Positions 29,001 to 40,676 of a stretch of 64,000 nt of DNA are shown here, one piece after another. Every line of letters starts with the position of its first letter. The stretch's first letter is position 1. The notes beneath the pieces were generated by a model, which did no database searches, had not been told where the DNA came from, and saw only the letters and a program-made list of their open reading frames with translations. Source of the stretch: Macrotrachela quadricornifera (Eukaryota > Rotifera > Eurotatoria > Philodinida > Philodinidae); assembly GCA_022393335.1 (NCBI GenBank), contig JAJEKB010019347.1:31459-95458 (forward strand), written 5' to 3'. The translations under genes and the position numbers were made by a program.

Positions 29001-29935
29001 TATATACTGCACTTTACTCAAATATTACGTACGCAAAATTTTTAAATGAATCTCCTTGCTTCCGCCGCCTCTGAATCAATAATCCAATCGAATTACTGTC
29101 TTACGGTGAAATATTGTCTTATAAGAGAAAATCTGACATTAGTCTGACATAACGAAAAAATATTCAATATAATACATTTGAAACAAATCGCGAAAATCTC
29201 AAAAAAACCCGAAAAACCCCAAAAAATCCCAAAAAATCCCGAAAAATCCCAAAAAATCCCGAAAATCCCAGAAAATCCCGAAAAATCCCAGAAAATCCAA
29301 AAAAATCTTCTTTGGATTTGAAATCCGTAAAATCCCAAATCCGCTGTTTCCCCCTTGGAAGCAGGTCTATATATAAGAACAATATAGAGTAAGAATATTC
29401 TCGAAAGACGATATACAAGAAGAAGAGAGAAAAATCATGCTGACCTTACATAGTGGCAGAAAGAAAGAAAAGGTACATGTAATATAATAAATGAAGCAAT
29501 CTACAATCTTTATGTCTTTGCCGATCTCCAAATAGTCTGTTATGAATTTTCTGCCAATGAATTTCATTTCTCTATTAATTTTTACTCATCTGTTTTATCA
29601 AATTGTTTTTATATGACATTTTCAAGCAATTAAATTTCTTCACGTATTTTTTCTTTCCTCGTCTATCCTAATATGCTATCTTGAGGGTTCATCTATAATT
29701 ATCTGTTTAAATGTAATATTTTTACTTTTGACAAAAATATTCTTATTTTATTTATAGACAATTGTTAATGTTCTTCGTGATCGATCACAATTAGAAAGTT
29801 TACGTAGACGTATGCCGCATAATCATTCAGCGTATAATCGAGCTACATCACTTTTAGAAGTAAAAATACTATAAAATTTTTTTATTAATGTATCATTTTT
29901 GTCTTATTTTTTAGAATACAAAATGGCGAAATTAA
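23091..29935 (+). CDS. VIPAS39: VIPAS39 / SPE-39 (VPS33B-interacting protein)
   Basis: Partner of VPS33B in endolysosomal and secretory-granule trafficking (the CHEVI complex). I place 17 exons: 23091-23180, 23263-23292, 23459-23666, 23833-24120, 24167-24253, 24310-24389, 24447-24539, 24593-24729, 24785-24812, 24862-24935, 24994-25075, 25141-25233, 25280-25318, 25382-25480, 25537-25716, 29758-29859 and 29915-29935. They give 576 residues (human 493). It begins MDDDYWNTSS (human EEYWNSSKF). The core has DYDQKASLLRMAISFNTPSV, VMLFLENTLSRSLFHELI and AQFLKMIPDPNKRIYFAEKF. It ends LLENTKWRN (human LSSSQIRWKN). A ten-Thr run lies in the disordered N-terminal part. The acceptor at 23833 is chosen for phase and is the weakest junction. 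The last long intron (25717-29757) is 4 kb and holds repeats; the match on both sides of it supports the join. Confidence 0.88.
26172..26375. repeat. AAAAATCCC-type minisatellite element, copy 1
   Basis: About 20 imperfect units of 8-10 bases (AAAATCCCA, AAAATCCGA and similar) follow a non-repetitive head, GCAAGGGGGAAAAAGCGGAT. It lies inside the VIPAS39 intron. The head matches the reverse complement of the end of the copy at 29185-29365, so the two are inverted relative to each other. Open frames on both strands through it are a by-product of the repeat. Confidence 0.75.
28735..28800. repeat. Diverged fragment of the same repeat element
   Basis: Contains AAAAAAATCTTCGGATTTGA followed by a degraded copy of the GCTGTTTCCCCCTTGG end (here CACTGTTTCCTCTTTGAG). 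Same orientation as the copy at 29185-29365, but without the tandem array. Confidence 0.5.
29185..29365. repeat. AAAAATCCC-type minisatellite element, copy 2 (inverted)
   Basis: About 14 units of AAAAAATCCC, AAAATCCCG and similar. They are followed by AAATCTTCTTTGGATTTGAA and the unique end CCGCTGTTTCCCCCTTGGAA. In opposite orientation to copy 1, 2.8 kb apart, in the same intron. Confidence 0.75.
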
Positions 29936-30231
29936 GGAAATATATAATAGAATTCATAAAATGTCGTCGTTTTGTTGTCAGATGATCATATTGTAATTGA
30001 TGTTTCTCTTTTATGTTCCATTCTATGATTAATTTAAAAAAACCAAAATCAATTTTTTTTTTGAAAACTTTTAATGCAATACATAAAATGACATAATGAA
30101 AAAAATAAAAAAAAATGGATGAAACGTTTATTATTTGGAAAGATTTGTTGAAGGATGTTAAGAGAACTTATGAGTAATGAATTTAAGAAAAAATACTAGA
30201 GATCAAAGTTCACTGTATAAGTCAAATTTTA

Positions 30232-31701
30232 TTAACTATTATTTTCAGTAGTTGTTGATATTTGAGGAACTTTTGAAGCTGAACCGATACGTGGTGTAGC
30301 AGGAGTACTCCTGGCTGATTTATTCTCGCTAGACGATACTACATTTTCTGTTAGAGTATCCAGTGGAATATTAATGTCAAGAGTAGTAATTGGTTTAGCT
30401 TCGTCAGTTGGTGTGTTTTTAGCTGCTGAAGATGGCCGTCCAATAATCGGTTGTGTTATATTAGAATCGTTTGAATTAAAAAACGTTGAACTATTCTGTT
30501 GTTCAGTAATAGAATTACTTGTAGTTGTTTCGTTTTGTTTCTGATTTGCGGATGGTGGTCTTGAATTCGGTCGAGATGTTGGAGAATCATTTGTCGTTGT
30601 TAAATCTGTTTTTTGATTTGCTGAAGGTGGTCGTGAATTTGTTGTAGCATTAATATTCATAGACTCACTTAAGCTTGTTACATCTGTCTTTTGGCTAGCT
30701 GATGATGGTCTTGATCCTGTCGGAGCAGTGACTGCATTGTTTAGATTTAATTCGTTAGATTTTTGATTAGCTGAAGATGGTCTTGAGCCTGTTTGAGCAG
30801 TAACCGTATTGCTCAGATTTAATTCATTAGATTTTTGATTAGCCGATGTTGGTCTTGAATTGGTCGGAGTAGTAGCAGAATTATTTGTAGCTGATTGGTC
30901 TACTTTGTGATTTGCTGATGATGGCCTTACATCCGTCGTGATAATAGAATATCCATGTGTAGTTAATTCCTCTGGCGTAATACTAGCCGATGGTGGTCGT
31001 GAATTTCTTGGAGTTGTAGTATTCAAATCATTTGTGACTGATTCGTTGGCATTTTGTCTTGCTGATGTTGGTCTTGAGTTTGAAACGGTAGTTGCATTAT
31101 TTGTATTTGATTCATTCACATTTTGACTAGCCGATGGTGGTCGTGAACGTGTTACCGTAGTTGTAGTCGATTCATTTGCTTTTTGGCTTGCTGATGATGG
31201 TCGAGAATTTGTGATCGTAGCAGTGGTATGTTCGGGAGGAGCTAAGTCATTTGTTTTTACATTAGCCGAAGGTGGTCTTGATGTTTTTGGTTCAGTAGTT
31301 GTTGAATCAAGAATTGGATGAAGAGTAGAATCGACTTTTGCTGCCGATGGTGGACGAATAATAATATCTTGAGATGTTTGTTTTGATGCAGATCCAGGTC
31401 GAAGTTCAGTGGTCGATTGTTTATTAGCTGATGGTGGTCGGTCGGATGAAGACGCCGATAATAAAATCGGTTCTTCCTTTCCAGCAGCAGGAGCACCAGG
31501 TGATATACCTGCTCCAGTTGCAGTAATTACTGGTGCTCTTGATGTATCGGCTGCAGTTTTTTGTGATGCAGATGGTGGGCGAGATGTTTTTTCTGTAATG
31601 ACATTATTACTTTCTATGTTTGCTTCATCTTTTGCTTTATTATTAGCTGATTGAACTCGTGATGATGGCTTATCGACAGAATTTATATGTGTTGACGACA
31701 T
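30232..31701 (-). CDS. Disordered RPxSA-repeat protein, 489 aa
   Basis: I do not recognise this as a named protein. It is a single exon of 489 codons, almost wholly Ser, Thr, Asn, Pro and Ala with no hydrophobic core, signal peptide or cysteine. Its feature is 16 copies of a short motif, consensus SRP(P/S/T)SA(S/N)QK, spaced about 20-30 residues apart from residue ~40 to ~430. Examples are SRPPSASQK, SRPTSANQK and IRPPSAAK. The linkers are Thr/Asn-rich and variable. Each repeat has one conserved Arg and one or two conserved Ser, so it could be a multivalent phosphorylated or docking scaffold. Short RPxSA elements occur in some cytoskeletal and ciliary proteins, but that link is only a suggestion. 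Minus strand, convergent with VIPAS39 (297 bases between stops). The opposite-strand frames are shadows. Confidence 0.7.
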   Translation of the reverse strand: MSSTHINSVDKPSSRVQSANNKAKDEANIESNNVITEKTSRPPSASQKTAADTSRAPVITATGAGISPGAPAAGKEEPILLSASSSDRPPSANKQSTTELRPGSASKQTSQDIIIRPPSAAKVDSTLHPILDSTTTEPKTSRPPSANVKTNDLAPPEHTTATITNSRPSSASQKANESTTTTVTRSRPPSASQNVNESNTNNATTVSNSRPTSARQNANESVTNDLNTTTPRNSRPPSASITPEELTTHGYSIITTDVRPSSANHKVDQSATNNSATTPTNSRPTSANQKSNELNLSNTVTAQTGSRPSSANQKSNELNLNNAVTAPTGSRPSSASQKTDVTSLSESMNINATTNSRPPSANQKTDLTTTNDSPTSRPNSRPPSANQKQNETTTSNSITEQQNSSTFFNSNDSNITQPIIGRPSSAAKNTPTDEAKPITTLDINIPLDTLTENVVSSSENKSARSTPATPRIGSASKVPQISTTTENNS

Positions 31702-34258
31702 ACTGTATAATGAAGATAATATCAGAAAAAAAGGAAAAGAATAAAGAAAACGGTTGGAAGACTTTTTTTGATGTCTTAAAGTTATTTGTTTACTTAAAAG
31801 ATGTTGAACTGCTTCGGTTTACATAAGAAGCGTATGAGCAACTGATTTTGCTTCACAACGCTATACAACAAATCTATACAGAGAACATATAAGAAAAAAA
31901 AGGTCGATTTTTTTCTTCTGCCTATTATTATCAATTCTTTGTGTATGCAAAGAAAAAAGAACATTGCTTGAAATCTATATGTATAATGTAATTTCAAGGT
32001 TATATATTGCACTTTGGCATCAATCAAATTGATGATTCAAAGCATACAATTTCTTCTTTTATATAAAAGACTATATAGAGAAATTTTTGTTACTATGTAT
32101 TTGACTCATAAATACAATTCTTACGTGACAATCATACGTTGCTATCGAATTTTTAACTATTAAAAGAAAAAAAGTAAAATAAATAAATCTGAGTAATCTT
32201 TATAAACAATGATTAATAAAAAGAAAACTGTCATGAAATTTTCTTTTCGATTATTTACATTATAATGTAAAGAAAAGAAATGTGTAAAAGTTCGATGCGA
32301 TTAATTTTCAACTTTCAAATTGATTTTATTGAGTTGTTATAAATTACATTGAAAGTTCTGAAAGATATCATTTCTGTCATGTGTTTTACTTAGGACTTAA
32401 AATATATATTAAGAAACTTTCCTTAGAAATAGAATAATATATTTATTTCTCTCTCTTAATCTTTGATATCAATAAAAATCCTATTTACTTGCTAAAATAT
32501 TTAAATATTTATCACCTTGATCAACGTCATTGAAATCTCAACAAAATTTGTCGATTGATTTATGATAATGTTAATCTTTTTATAGTCATAAAAATATTTT
32601 AATAGTATCCTAGAATTAAAGAATTGATAATCATTGGATGTCGATCGTATTTTTTTTTTGATGAAAAAATTGGCATATCTCTAATAAATTGTATCTAATA
32701 TACTGAACATGCATTGTGTCATCTCTTTCAGAAAATCACTTTTAACAAGGATATCTTTTAACAATAAAAGAACTGTTATATTATAGTTTTTTTCTCAGAT
32801 TTTCATAGATTTTGAAACAAATTTTGGTAAATGAATCTTAATATTCGTTTAGACATTAATGTTATTCGATTAATCATTAACAATATTTTAGTTTTATTCA
32901 TAGAAATTAAAGATCTATAAATATAGTATCAAAAGTCCTTCGATTATTTGTTACTTGATTATAAATTCAATCTATGTCACGATATATAATACCAACTAGA
33001 GAAATATCAATTCATAAAAAAATGCAATTAGAAACTACTTAAAAATCTAATGAAATACATTTTTCTTAGAAATTCTTTGTAATAATATAGGATATTTTAC
33101 ATATAAAATTTCGTAAAAAAAAAGATCATAATAACTATACCTTTTTTTGAATATTGAATCGACACTATTTGAATTGTGAAATGTTTTAGTTCTGATAAGG
33201 CTTCAGATTACCTTTATATTAATAGTATTATGATTGCTATAAACTTTAAGACTTTAAGAGCAATGATCAAATATAATAAAAATTTATTATCAATAAGTAC
33301 ATCGATTTAGTATTCATCTTATAAAACAAAATATATATTGATTATGATAAAAACTCAAAATAATACAGTTTGATAAAATGAAGATGTCAATAAATTTTAA
33401 ATTATTTGTTATCAATTATCAGATAAGATCGTGATATTCTAGATCTGTATATTAGAAAAAGTGTTGTATAAGTGGTTAATAGTATATGCACATTATTTGT
33501 TTATCACTTCTTCTGAGTTTATTTAGTAAAATGGTATTAGTGAACCAATTCAAAATGTAGACTATTACCAAAAAGTGAAGCAGGGATGATTGTCTTCTTA
33601 AAGTTTTTTTTTGATTCGCAGCTCAGTCACGCCTAACCGTAACTGAGAAAGACTTTTTTTCTCACCAATTTTTATGTCATATTTATTACATTATAATTCT
33701 TCTTAAAAAATTGTTTCATCTCTGAACACTAAATGTTAAAGAAAAGATTAAGAATATACATGTTTCTGTTAATTAATAAAACAACTGATTTCAATATAAA
33801 ACTAGTTTTAAATTTATAGCTTATAAAACAGATACATTAAGAATCAAGAGTTAATAAGTCTAATGGCATCTTAAAATGAATGAAATTGTCAATGATTAGA
33901 TTCATTCTCTTAATTTTTCAGCATTTCATGAACATTCTTATTTGAAAATTCCTAAAAACATATTTTAACAGTTGGTATGATTATAGGACGGCTACCAAAA
34001 GCATATTAAGTCATATTTGTCATTTCATGAATATGCACATCTCTGATATCAATTTATAATTTATTATACTACAGAAAAATTTCTCGTAAAAAAGAATTAA
34101 CAAATTTATTAATATTGTTAAAGGTTAGTTAAGCATTTATTAATAACTTAAATTTAACATTTTCATTTTTCATTTTTAAACAATCATATAAAAACATTAA
34201 TAAAAATTTTTCGAACAAATGTGGTTTTTGTTTTTTAATAAATATTTTTTTTTGTCTA
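31702..34258. other. Gene-free spacer
   Basis: 2.56 kb of strongly AT-rich sequence without a gene, repeat array or RNA gene that I can recognise. It contains the 5' flank of the RPxSA-repeat gene and the 3' flank of the PfkB kinase gene. Confidence 0.4.
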
Positions 34259-35323
34259 TTATTCAATATCAGTAATACGTGATGTTGTATTTAATGTTCG
34301 AAATCGAAATATTTCTTTTAATTTCATACATTTTTCAATACTACCAACACCACCATATGGTGTTTCATCTTTTAAACACATTGCAGCAACACAAATACCA
34401 CATGATAATCTTTCTTGAATAGACCATTTTTTATAAATTCCATAAATAAATCCAGCTGCAAAAGCATCACCAGCTCCTACAGCACCTTTAATAAATCCAT
34501 TCGGTAAACAAAGTGAACCTTGTATATAACATTCTAATCTTGGTTTATTTTCTCGACTAACACAAACAGCACCATGATCAAAATGAATCGTTACTGTACG
34601 TTGAACATGATATTTTTCAATTAATGTTCTAGCAGCTTGTTCAATTTCTATAATTGTTGCTTGTTGAAATGTTTGATTAAGAATATAACCTGCTTCAACT
34701 TCATTGATAATTAAATGATCAACATAAGGTAATGTTAATTGTGCAATTTTTGTATATAAATTATTTTCTCCAGTAACAAAATCAACAATTGTTTCTAAAC
34801 CATATTCTTTTGCTTGTTTAAGTACTTTTCCTGCAATTGTTTCATTATTAACAACACGATCTAATTCATTAAGAATTGTCAAATAACCAAGATAAAATAA
34901 TTTATAATGTTTTTTATTAGCTAAATATTTAAAATCAAAATGAATATCAGTAAGTAATGCATTTGTACCACGTTGATTAAAAAATGTTCGTCGACCATTT
35001 GATTCAACACTTATTACATATGTATATGATGTTGATGTACCATCTTTAGTTATATGTAATTGATCACTATCAATATTAGATTTTATACAATCATTTATTA
35101 ACCATTGACCAGTATCATCATTACCTAATAATCCAACAATAGATAATGGTAAATCTGCATCCATTGCACGTAAATCTTTAAGAATATTGAATGGACCACC
35201 ACCACCTGTTTTTGTTTCACGTTGAATATTTGATAAAGAACTTTCTGATGGCCATCGATCAACAATTACAACATAATCTATGACTATTGTACCAGCACAG
35301 ACAATGCCTCCTTCATTCGACAT
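34259..35323 (-). CDS. PfkB-family sugar kinase, intronless
   Basis: ATP-dependent carbohydrate or nucleoside kinase of the ribokinase/PfkB fold, 354 residues in one exon. The N-terminal strand reads IVCAGTIVIDYVVIVDRWP. The glycine motif KTGGGGPFN (about residues 38-45) is PfkB signature 1. The C-terminal GAVGAGDAFAAGFIYG is signature 2 with the catalytic Asp286 and anion hole GAGD. TSYTYVISVESNGRRTFFNQ and YVDHLIINEVEAGYIL resemble bacterial sugar kinases more than animal ketohexokinase, adenosine kinase or ribokinase. The substrate cannot be told. The lack of introns beside intron-rich genes, together with the bacterial look, makes this a candidate horizontally acquired gene. Codon use is like its neighbours, so any transfer is old. 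Confidence 0.88.
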   Translation of the reverse strand: MSNEGGIVCAGTIVIDYVVIVDRWPSESSLSNIQRETKTGGGGPFNILKDLRAMDADLPLSIVGLLGNDDTGQWLINDCIKSNIDSDQLHITKDGTSTSYTYVISVESNGRRTFFNQRGTNALLTDIHFDFKYLANKKHYKLFYLGYLTILNELDRVVNNETIAGKVLKQAKEYGLETIVDFVTGENNLYTKIAQLTLPYVDHLIINEVEAGYILNQTFQQATIIEIEQAARTLIEKYHVQRTVTIHFDHGAVCVSRENKPRLECYIQGSLCLPNGFIKGAVGAGDAFAAGFIYGIYKKWSIQERLSCGICVAAMCLKDETPYGGVGSIEKCMKLKEIFRFRTLNTTSRITDIE

Positions 35324-35679
35324 GATTGTATGTTATGTGAAAGTTACATGTTAACAATAAAAAGATAAGATAAGACAATTTTTTATTACTTTTTTGAATA
35401 AGACTGATAAAATAAACGAAAAGATTTATATTCGAATGATGACTATAACATCATCTATACCTCTATTTAAATAAAACTAAATCTTACTATTTGAATGTCT
35501 TACTTTGACACAATAATTGTGCAAATAGAAAAAACTAAGAAAAATAACACCACAAAATCTCTTATTTTTTAAAAACTAGACGGATTCGAAATAATTTTTT
35601 ATATCTTTTGAGTTGTTAAGAAGTTTTTGTCGTTTGTTTTTGAAAATTATCTTTTTATTTTTTAATATAAAGAATACAA
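35324..35679. other. Spacer between the PfkB kinase and the mariner relic
   Basis: 356 AT-rich bases upstream of the kinase gene; should include its promoter. Nothing else recognised. Confidence 0.35.
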
Positions 35680-36610
35680 CTAGCTTTCAACAATGTATGC
35701 TCCATTACTATCTATAACTTGTCGCCAACGCGCTGGTAGAGAAAAGATCTCGCGTTCGTAGAAGTCCTATGACCTTTGGGTAAAATAATTAAGGAGGTTC
35801 ATTTTCAAGTTGTTTTCGTCGTCAACCTTTGTCATCCTTCAAATGGTTAGAAAGAGAACGAAACAAACGATAGTCCGTAGGAACCAAGTCTGAAGAATCA
35901 GATGAATGTGGAACCGTAACCCATTCGAGCTCCAATAATTTTTTAAGCGTCAATTTTGCAAGATGGGGTCTGGCATTGTCATACAAACAATAAATTCTAT
36001 CCTACTTCTCCTGAAGTTATAGTGCAATTAGTTGGAAGAAGTTCTCAATGAATAATCTTTTTTACTCCCCATCAAACGCTCAGCATAATCTTCTTTTGAT
36101 TAAGGTCATCTTTGGGTGTCGCTCCACCCTTTTGTCCAGCTCCCAGCTACTGTCGCTTGCGTGTCTGGTTAACATACAATACCCACTTTTCATCGCCCGT
36201 GATAAGATTGTAAAGCCATTAGTAGTTGTGATGAGACGTCATTAATTCCATACAAGCATCAACTCTGTGTTGAAGCTAATGTGGTGACAAATCATGTGAT
36301 ATCGAAACTCCATATTTCCACGATTTGTCTAATTCGTGCAAATATGTTTCCACCGTAATATGAGAGTACTCAAGACGCTCTCCTAAACACCGTGTAATCA
36401 ATCTACGGTCTTTTTCGATAAGCTCCTTTAAGAGATCTATATCCACTTCTAGTGGTCTTCCCGTATGAGGCAAATCATCGAGTTCAAAGTTACCATTCTT
36501 GAACTAACTGAACCAACGTTGCGCTGCACGAATAGAGAGCGCATCCTTGCCCGTCGTATGACATATGTTGCTTGTTGCTTCTGCTGTTTTGTGATTCGGA
36601 CGGAATCCAT
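35680..36610 (-). pseudogene. Mariner (DD34D) transposase relic
   Basis: Decayed Tc1/mariner-superfamily transposase on the minus strand, reconstructed over several frames. The N-terminal helix-turn-helix region shows LPHTGRPLEVD, then LIEKDRRLITRCLGERLEYS. In the centre, LYDNARPHLAKL (Asp codon near 35980) and DLVPTDY (near 35873) are the second and third catalytic positions. They are 34 residues apart, which is the mariner spacing. The C-terminus reads FYEREIFSLPARWRQVI and then stops. In-frame stops and frame changes, and a span shorter than the usual coding length of about 1035 bases, show it is dead. I could not identify the terminal inverted repeats. Confidence 0.85.
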
Positions 36611-38210
36611 GAAGCAGAAGCACTCAGAGCCTACTGGGAGATCAGCATATACATATCCCTAGTATGGAAACTTCTAGAACTTTCTTCACTATTCTAAGAA
36701 GTTACGAAAAAAACCGTCAAAAATTTCTCACCAACCCAATACTATTCTACTATTGAATATTATGAAAAACTTGTTAAAATGATAGTTTCTTCTCTTTTTC
36801 TGAAGCAAATGACATTAAAAAATATATATTGAACCATGCTGAAATTCCGAAAATGTAAAATATTTATTTGATATTCGCCTGTCTTTTGAATAATTACAAA
36901 TTGAATGTAATTTTCATTTAATTCTTACAATTTCTTCTTCTAACGTATTATGCATATCTTTATATAAAAATTAGATTTCATTCTATTTCAACTAGGATTC
37001 TTTTCTTACTATTTGATATATCCATTAAATCTTGGAAAAACAACTTCTGTCTGCATTTTGTTTAATATATGTCCTAATAGATTAAATTAGACTTCTTAAA
37101 ATCAATTTAAAAGCAAGCTGAACTGTATCTTTTATTCGATTTGTGACTGTTTGCATTGTATAAAAGAACAAAAATTCGAAAGAAGAGTAGCTATTATTGT
37201 ATTAAACATCTCTACACACTTTAATAAGAATATTTCAAGTTAAAATAAGTTAGTATCAATTATTTTATAAATGCAAACAATTCTTGTTGAGCTCAGATAT
37301 GTTTCTACATATTTTTTTCAATATTTTTCATGTATCAGCTGATCAAAAGTTCTAAGAATGAAATCACATTGAATGAATTAACGATACGAGGGCACTTCTT
37401 TCACCTTTAAAGTGTAAACACGCATAGGCAAATAAAGTGTTGCACATGAATTAAAAACATACTCTATCAAATGTACAACCAAAAAATTTCTCCATATCTA
37501 TATTATTGTCAAATATTTTTTCTTCCACAAACGGTACAATACTCATCGCAATTCTTCCACATAAATTAATTTTTCTAATGACTCGGAAAATAGCAATATT
37601 TTGTTTGTATCACCTATCAACATCATTAAATCTTAAAAGAAAATATGCAGAAAATTATTTATTTTGGAAATCATGCGTTTTATTAATTAAAAAAAGAAAT
37701 CATTAGTTTTGTTTGTTTTTTGGTCTCCTTTAATTAATATTCTAATTATATATATGTATTGCACGATGAAAAAGATATCTTTTCTATTTATATTTAATTA
37801 AATTTTTAAAAAGAAATGTATTCTAGAATTTAATATTTTGTTTGTATATAGAATCGTTTAAATATGTATACCAATGAGGAAAAAAATCACGCATATTTTA
37901 ATATGATAATGACAACATCAAACAATTAAAGAATAAGAAATTGTATTGTGCAAACTTTAAATCAACATATACATAAACAATCAATGAGCAAAGAGAATAA
38001 GTGAATTATACAAATGAAATGTAACATTGAAAACAAACATCACCTTAATGTCAAACTAAATGAAAAGAATAATAATTATAATGATGATGACGATGATGAA
38101 AAAATTTTGGCTTTTTTTTTTTTCAAAGAATTAAAATAATACTTATACATAGAAATTGAAAAAAAAATTGAAGAAAAATAGATAAAAATCCTTTTGTTTT
38201 TATTTTCAAT
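36611..38210. other. Gene-free spacer
   Basis: 1.6 kb, AT-rich, with no supported gene. It holds the 5' remainder of the mariner copy (if any) and the 3' flank of the antistasin-repeat membrane protein gene. Confidence 0.4.
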
Positions 38211-40037
38211 TTAAACCGATGCTGCTTTTTCATCACTTTTAACGTCAACTGGAGCATATACATTATGATAATGATCTTCGTCTGTTGGTGCTTGTTGATA
38301 TGATGCATCGTATATAGGTACTTTTGACTATTAAATAAAGAAGAAAAAAAAAATTATTTCATTTTAAAAATAAAAATAAAGTTTTATTTACATCCGAACG
38401 AGTTGAATATTTAAAATGTCGACGACATACAGTAATGTATATAATAGAAATAATAATAAGTACGGATAAAAGAAGTAATAAAACGATGATGCCAATCGCT
38501 GATTTTGGATGATTACGTGTAAAATTTTTCAATTTGTCAGTTAATCTACCAAAAGTAGTTTTAGCTGAATGTTTAACATTACCATCTTCCATGGCACGTG
38601 CAACAGCAGGTAAAACAGAACGAAATTCATGAGAATTTAACTAAAAAAACAATACAAAAGAATTTCTTTTTTTGTAAGTTAATTTTTATTTTTTATTACA
38701 TCCATATCAATTTGATCCATTTTCTTGTCAAATATTTCCATATTTTCAGAATAAAATGGCATTACTTGAAATGATGTTAAACCATTTTGTTCAATTGATG
38801 AAACAGTTATTTGTGTTGTTTGTAAATCATATTTCGCAGCAATATTATTAATTAAACCACTAAATAAAAATAAAAATTTCAAATTCAACAATAAAAAGAA
38901 ATAAATACAAAAATTTTATTACTTTTTAAATGTTTGAACATATTTTGGATCATTAAAAATACCATTTTCGACTTGAAAATCATAAAGAAACCAATTGACT
39001 CTATCCGGCTCAACTACGTATGAAAATTTTATTATAAAAAAATATATTCAATCATTCGTTATTTTTTATTATTTTACCTATTTCACAAAATTTTAAATTC
39101 AAATTACATACTCGAGTGCCTGGACATGGAATTCTCTATTAAGATTATTAAAATAATATGATTAAAGTTATGAATTATTAAAATCGTACCTCGCTACACT
39201 GCATTTTCTCAGCAACAGGTGTCCAATTACATTCACAAATTTCACATCCATCAATATCTCGTCGAAAACCATACATACAATACATTCGACATGTTTGCAC
39301 TGGACAAGCATTACATGAGCACATTTTGCAACCTGATGCATCACGTTGTAAACCATATTTGCAATTCAAATCACATTCTAATGGTACACATTTATCATCA
39401 ATATTTCCTTGTTGTTCATTACATTCACATGTTTGACAACCTTCAAAAAAAAAAAAAGAAACAGCAATCATAATCATTTGGAATCTTTAATAAAAAAAAA
39501 TGAATCATACCACTATAATCTTTTCGATAACCATTTTTACATGCTCTTTGACATTTTAATTTAGGACATTCTTGTGGTGATTCATTACATGCGCAATATT
39601 CACATCCATTTTCATCACGTTTAAAACCATATGTGCAATACATACGACACATTGCAGCTGAACATTTAACCTTATCTTTTGATGCACATTTACATGTTTG
39701 ACAACCATTTTCATCTGATATATAACCAGCAGCACCACAATTTGCACGACATTTTATTTCTGGACATGATATTTTTTCATTTGAAGCGCATGCACATATA
39801 CGACATCCTTTTTCATCAACTAAATAATTTCCATTTGGACATTGAAGATTACATGTTCTAGCAAAATCATCAGAACATTCGACATTATTTGTTGGCACTA
39901 AATAAATATTTTCAAAAAACAATTAATATAAAATATTAAGAAAAATTATTTTATTTCTAACCGAATACTGGTTGTGAATTAATGTAAGCCTGATTTATGA
40001 TAAGATCGAGCAATAAGCTCGTCAGAATAAATTTCAT
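38211..40037 (-). CDS. Antistasin-repeat type I membrane protein (CRIM1-like)
   Basis: Minus-strand exons: 40037-39962, 39897-39511, 39440-39190, 39135-39078, 39013-38923, 38859-38700, 38640-38392 and 38327-38211. A signal peptide (FILTSLLLDLIINQAYI) is followed by six antistasin-type repeats with the pattern C-x4-C-x3-C-x2-G-x3-D-x2-GC-x2-C-x-C, for example CSAAMCRMYCTYGFKRDENG. Antistasin domains are protease-inhibitor or growth-factor-binding modules. After them comes a region of about 150 residues that I do not recognise, starting VEPDRVNWFLYDFQVENG. It is followed by a transmembrane helix (AIGIIVLLLLLSVLIIISII) and a cytoplasmic tail of about 50 residues with several Tyr (VPIYDAS, DHYHNVY). 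CRIM1 also combines antistasin repeats with a membrane helix, but I see no IGFBP or VWC domains here. Its nearest neighbour is a related gene in the same orientation. Confidence 0.82.
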
Positions 40038-40676
40038 AATATTAATCATTTAAAAGCTGAGACAATTTTTAATACTTTTTTTGATTATAAAAAAAGAAAA
40101 AACAACGCAAAAAAATACTGCTTATAGACGACGAGTGAGAGGCAATGAAGAAATAGTATGCGCCAACGCGCGCACAATAGCAGAATAAACAGAGAGTAAA
40201 AAAAAATCTAAAAGACCGTTTGACAGTATTCCTTCGTTTTTTTATTCATTTTTTTCTTGCTTTTTTCCTCTTTTCTTCTTCCATCGTTACATCACCGCAG
40301 GATGCATCGCTCATTTTTCTCCTTTTTTCCTTTTCTTTTGGACAAGTAATAAAAAAAAGGAAGAGAAAGAGAAAATGTTTGACTGAGGCATCGTACAGTA
40401 AAAAAAAAGAAAATTACATGTCGATGGCAGTATTTTTATGTTGTGAAAAATACATCATGCAAAAAGGTTTCTATTTGTTATCGATAATTCTATATGTTGT
40501 GACATTATATTTTTATAATTAATAAAAATATAACCTATATGTTTTTTCTTTTCGGTTGAATGATAGTATTTTTTTTCTCATCTCTTTAACATTTTTTTTT
40601 TCATCGAATAGTAATGATGAAAAAAACAAGGAACTAATGTGTCATATAAAACTATATATCTATCTATGTACATAGG
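40038..40676. other. Spacer between the two antistasin-type genes
   Basis: 639 bases. It includes the likely promoter of the membrane protein gene, with a short GC-rich patch GCCAACGCGCGCAC near 40162-40175, and is otherwise poly-A/poly-T rich. No exon seen. Confidence 0.35.

Noticed and set aside
30938..31654. Plus-strand frames opposite the RPxSA-repeat gene
   Set aside because: Shadows of the repeated minus-strand codons; only the minus frame is continuous over 489 codons.
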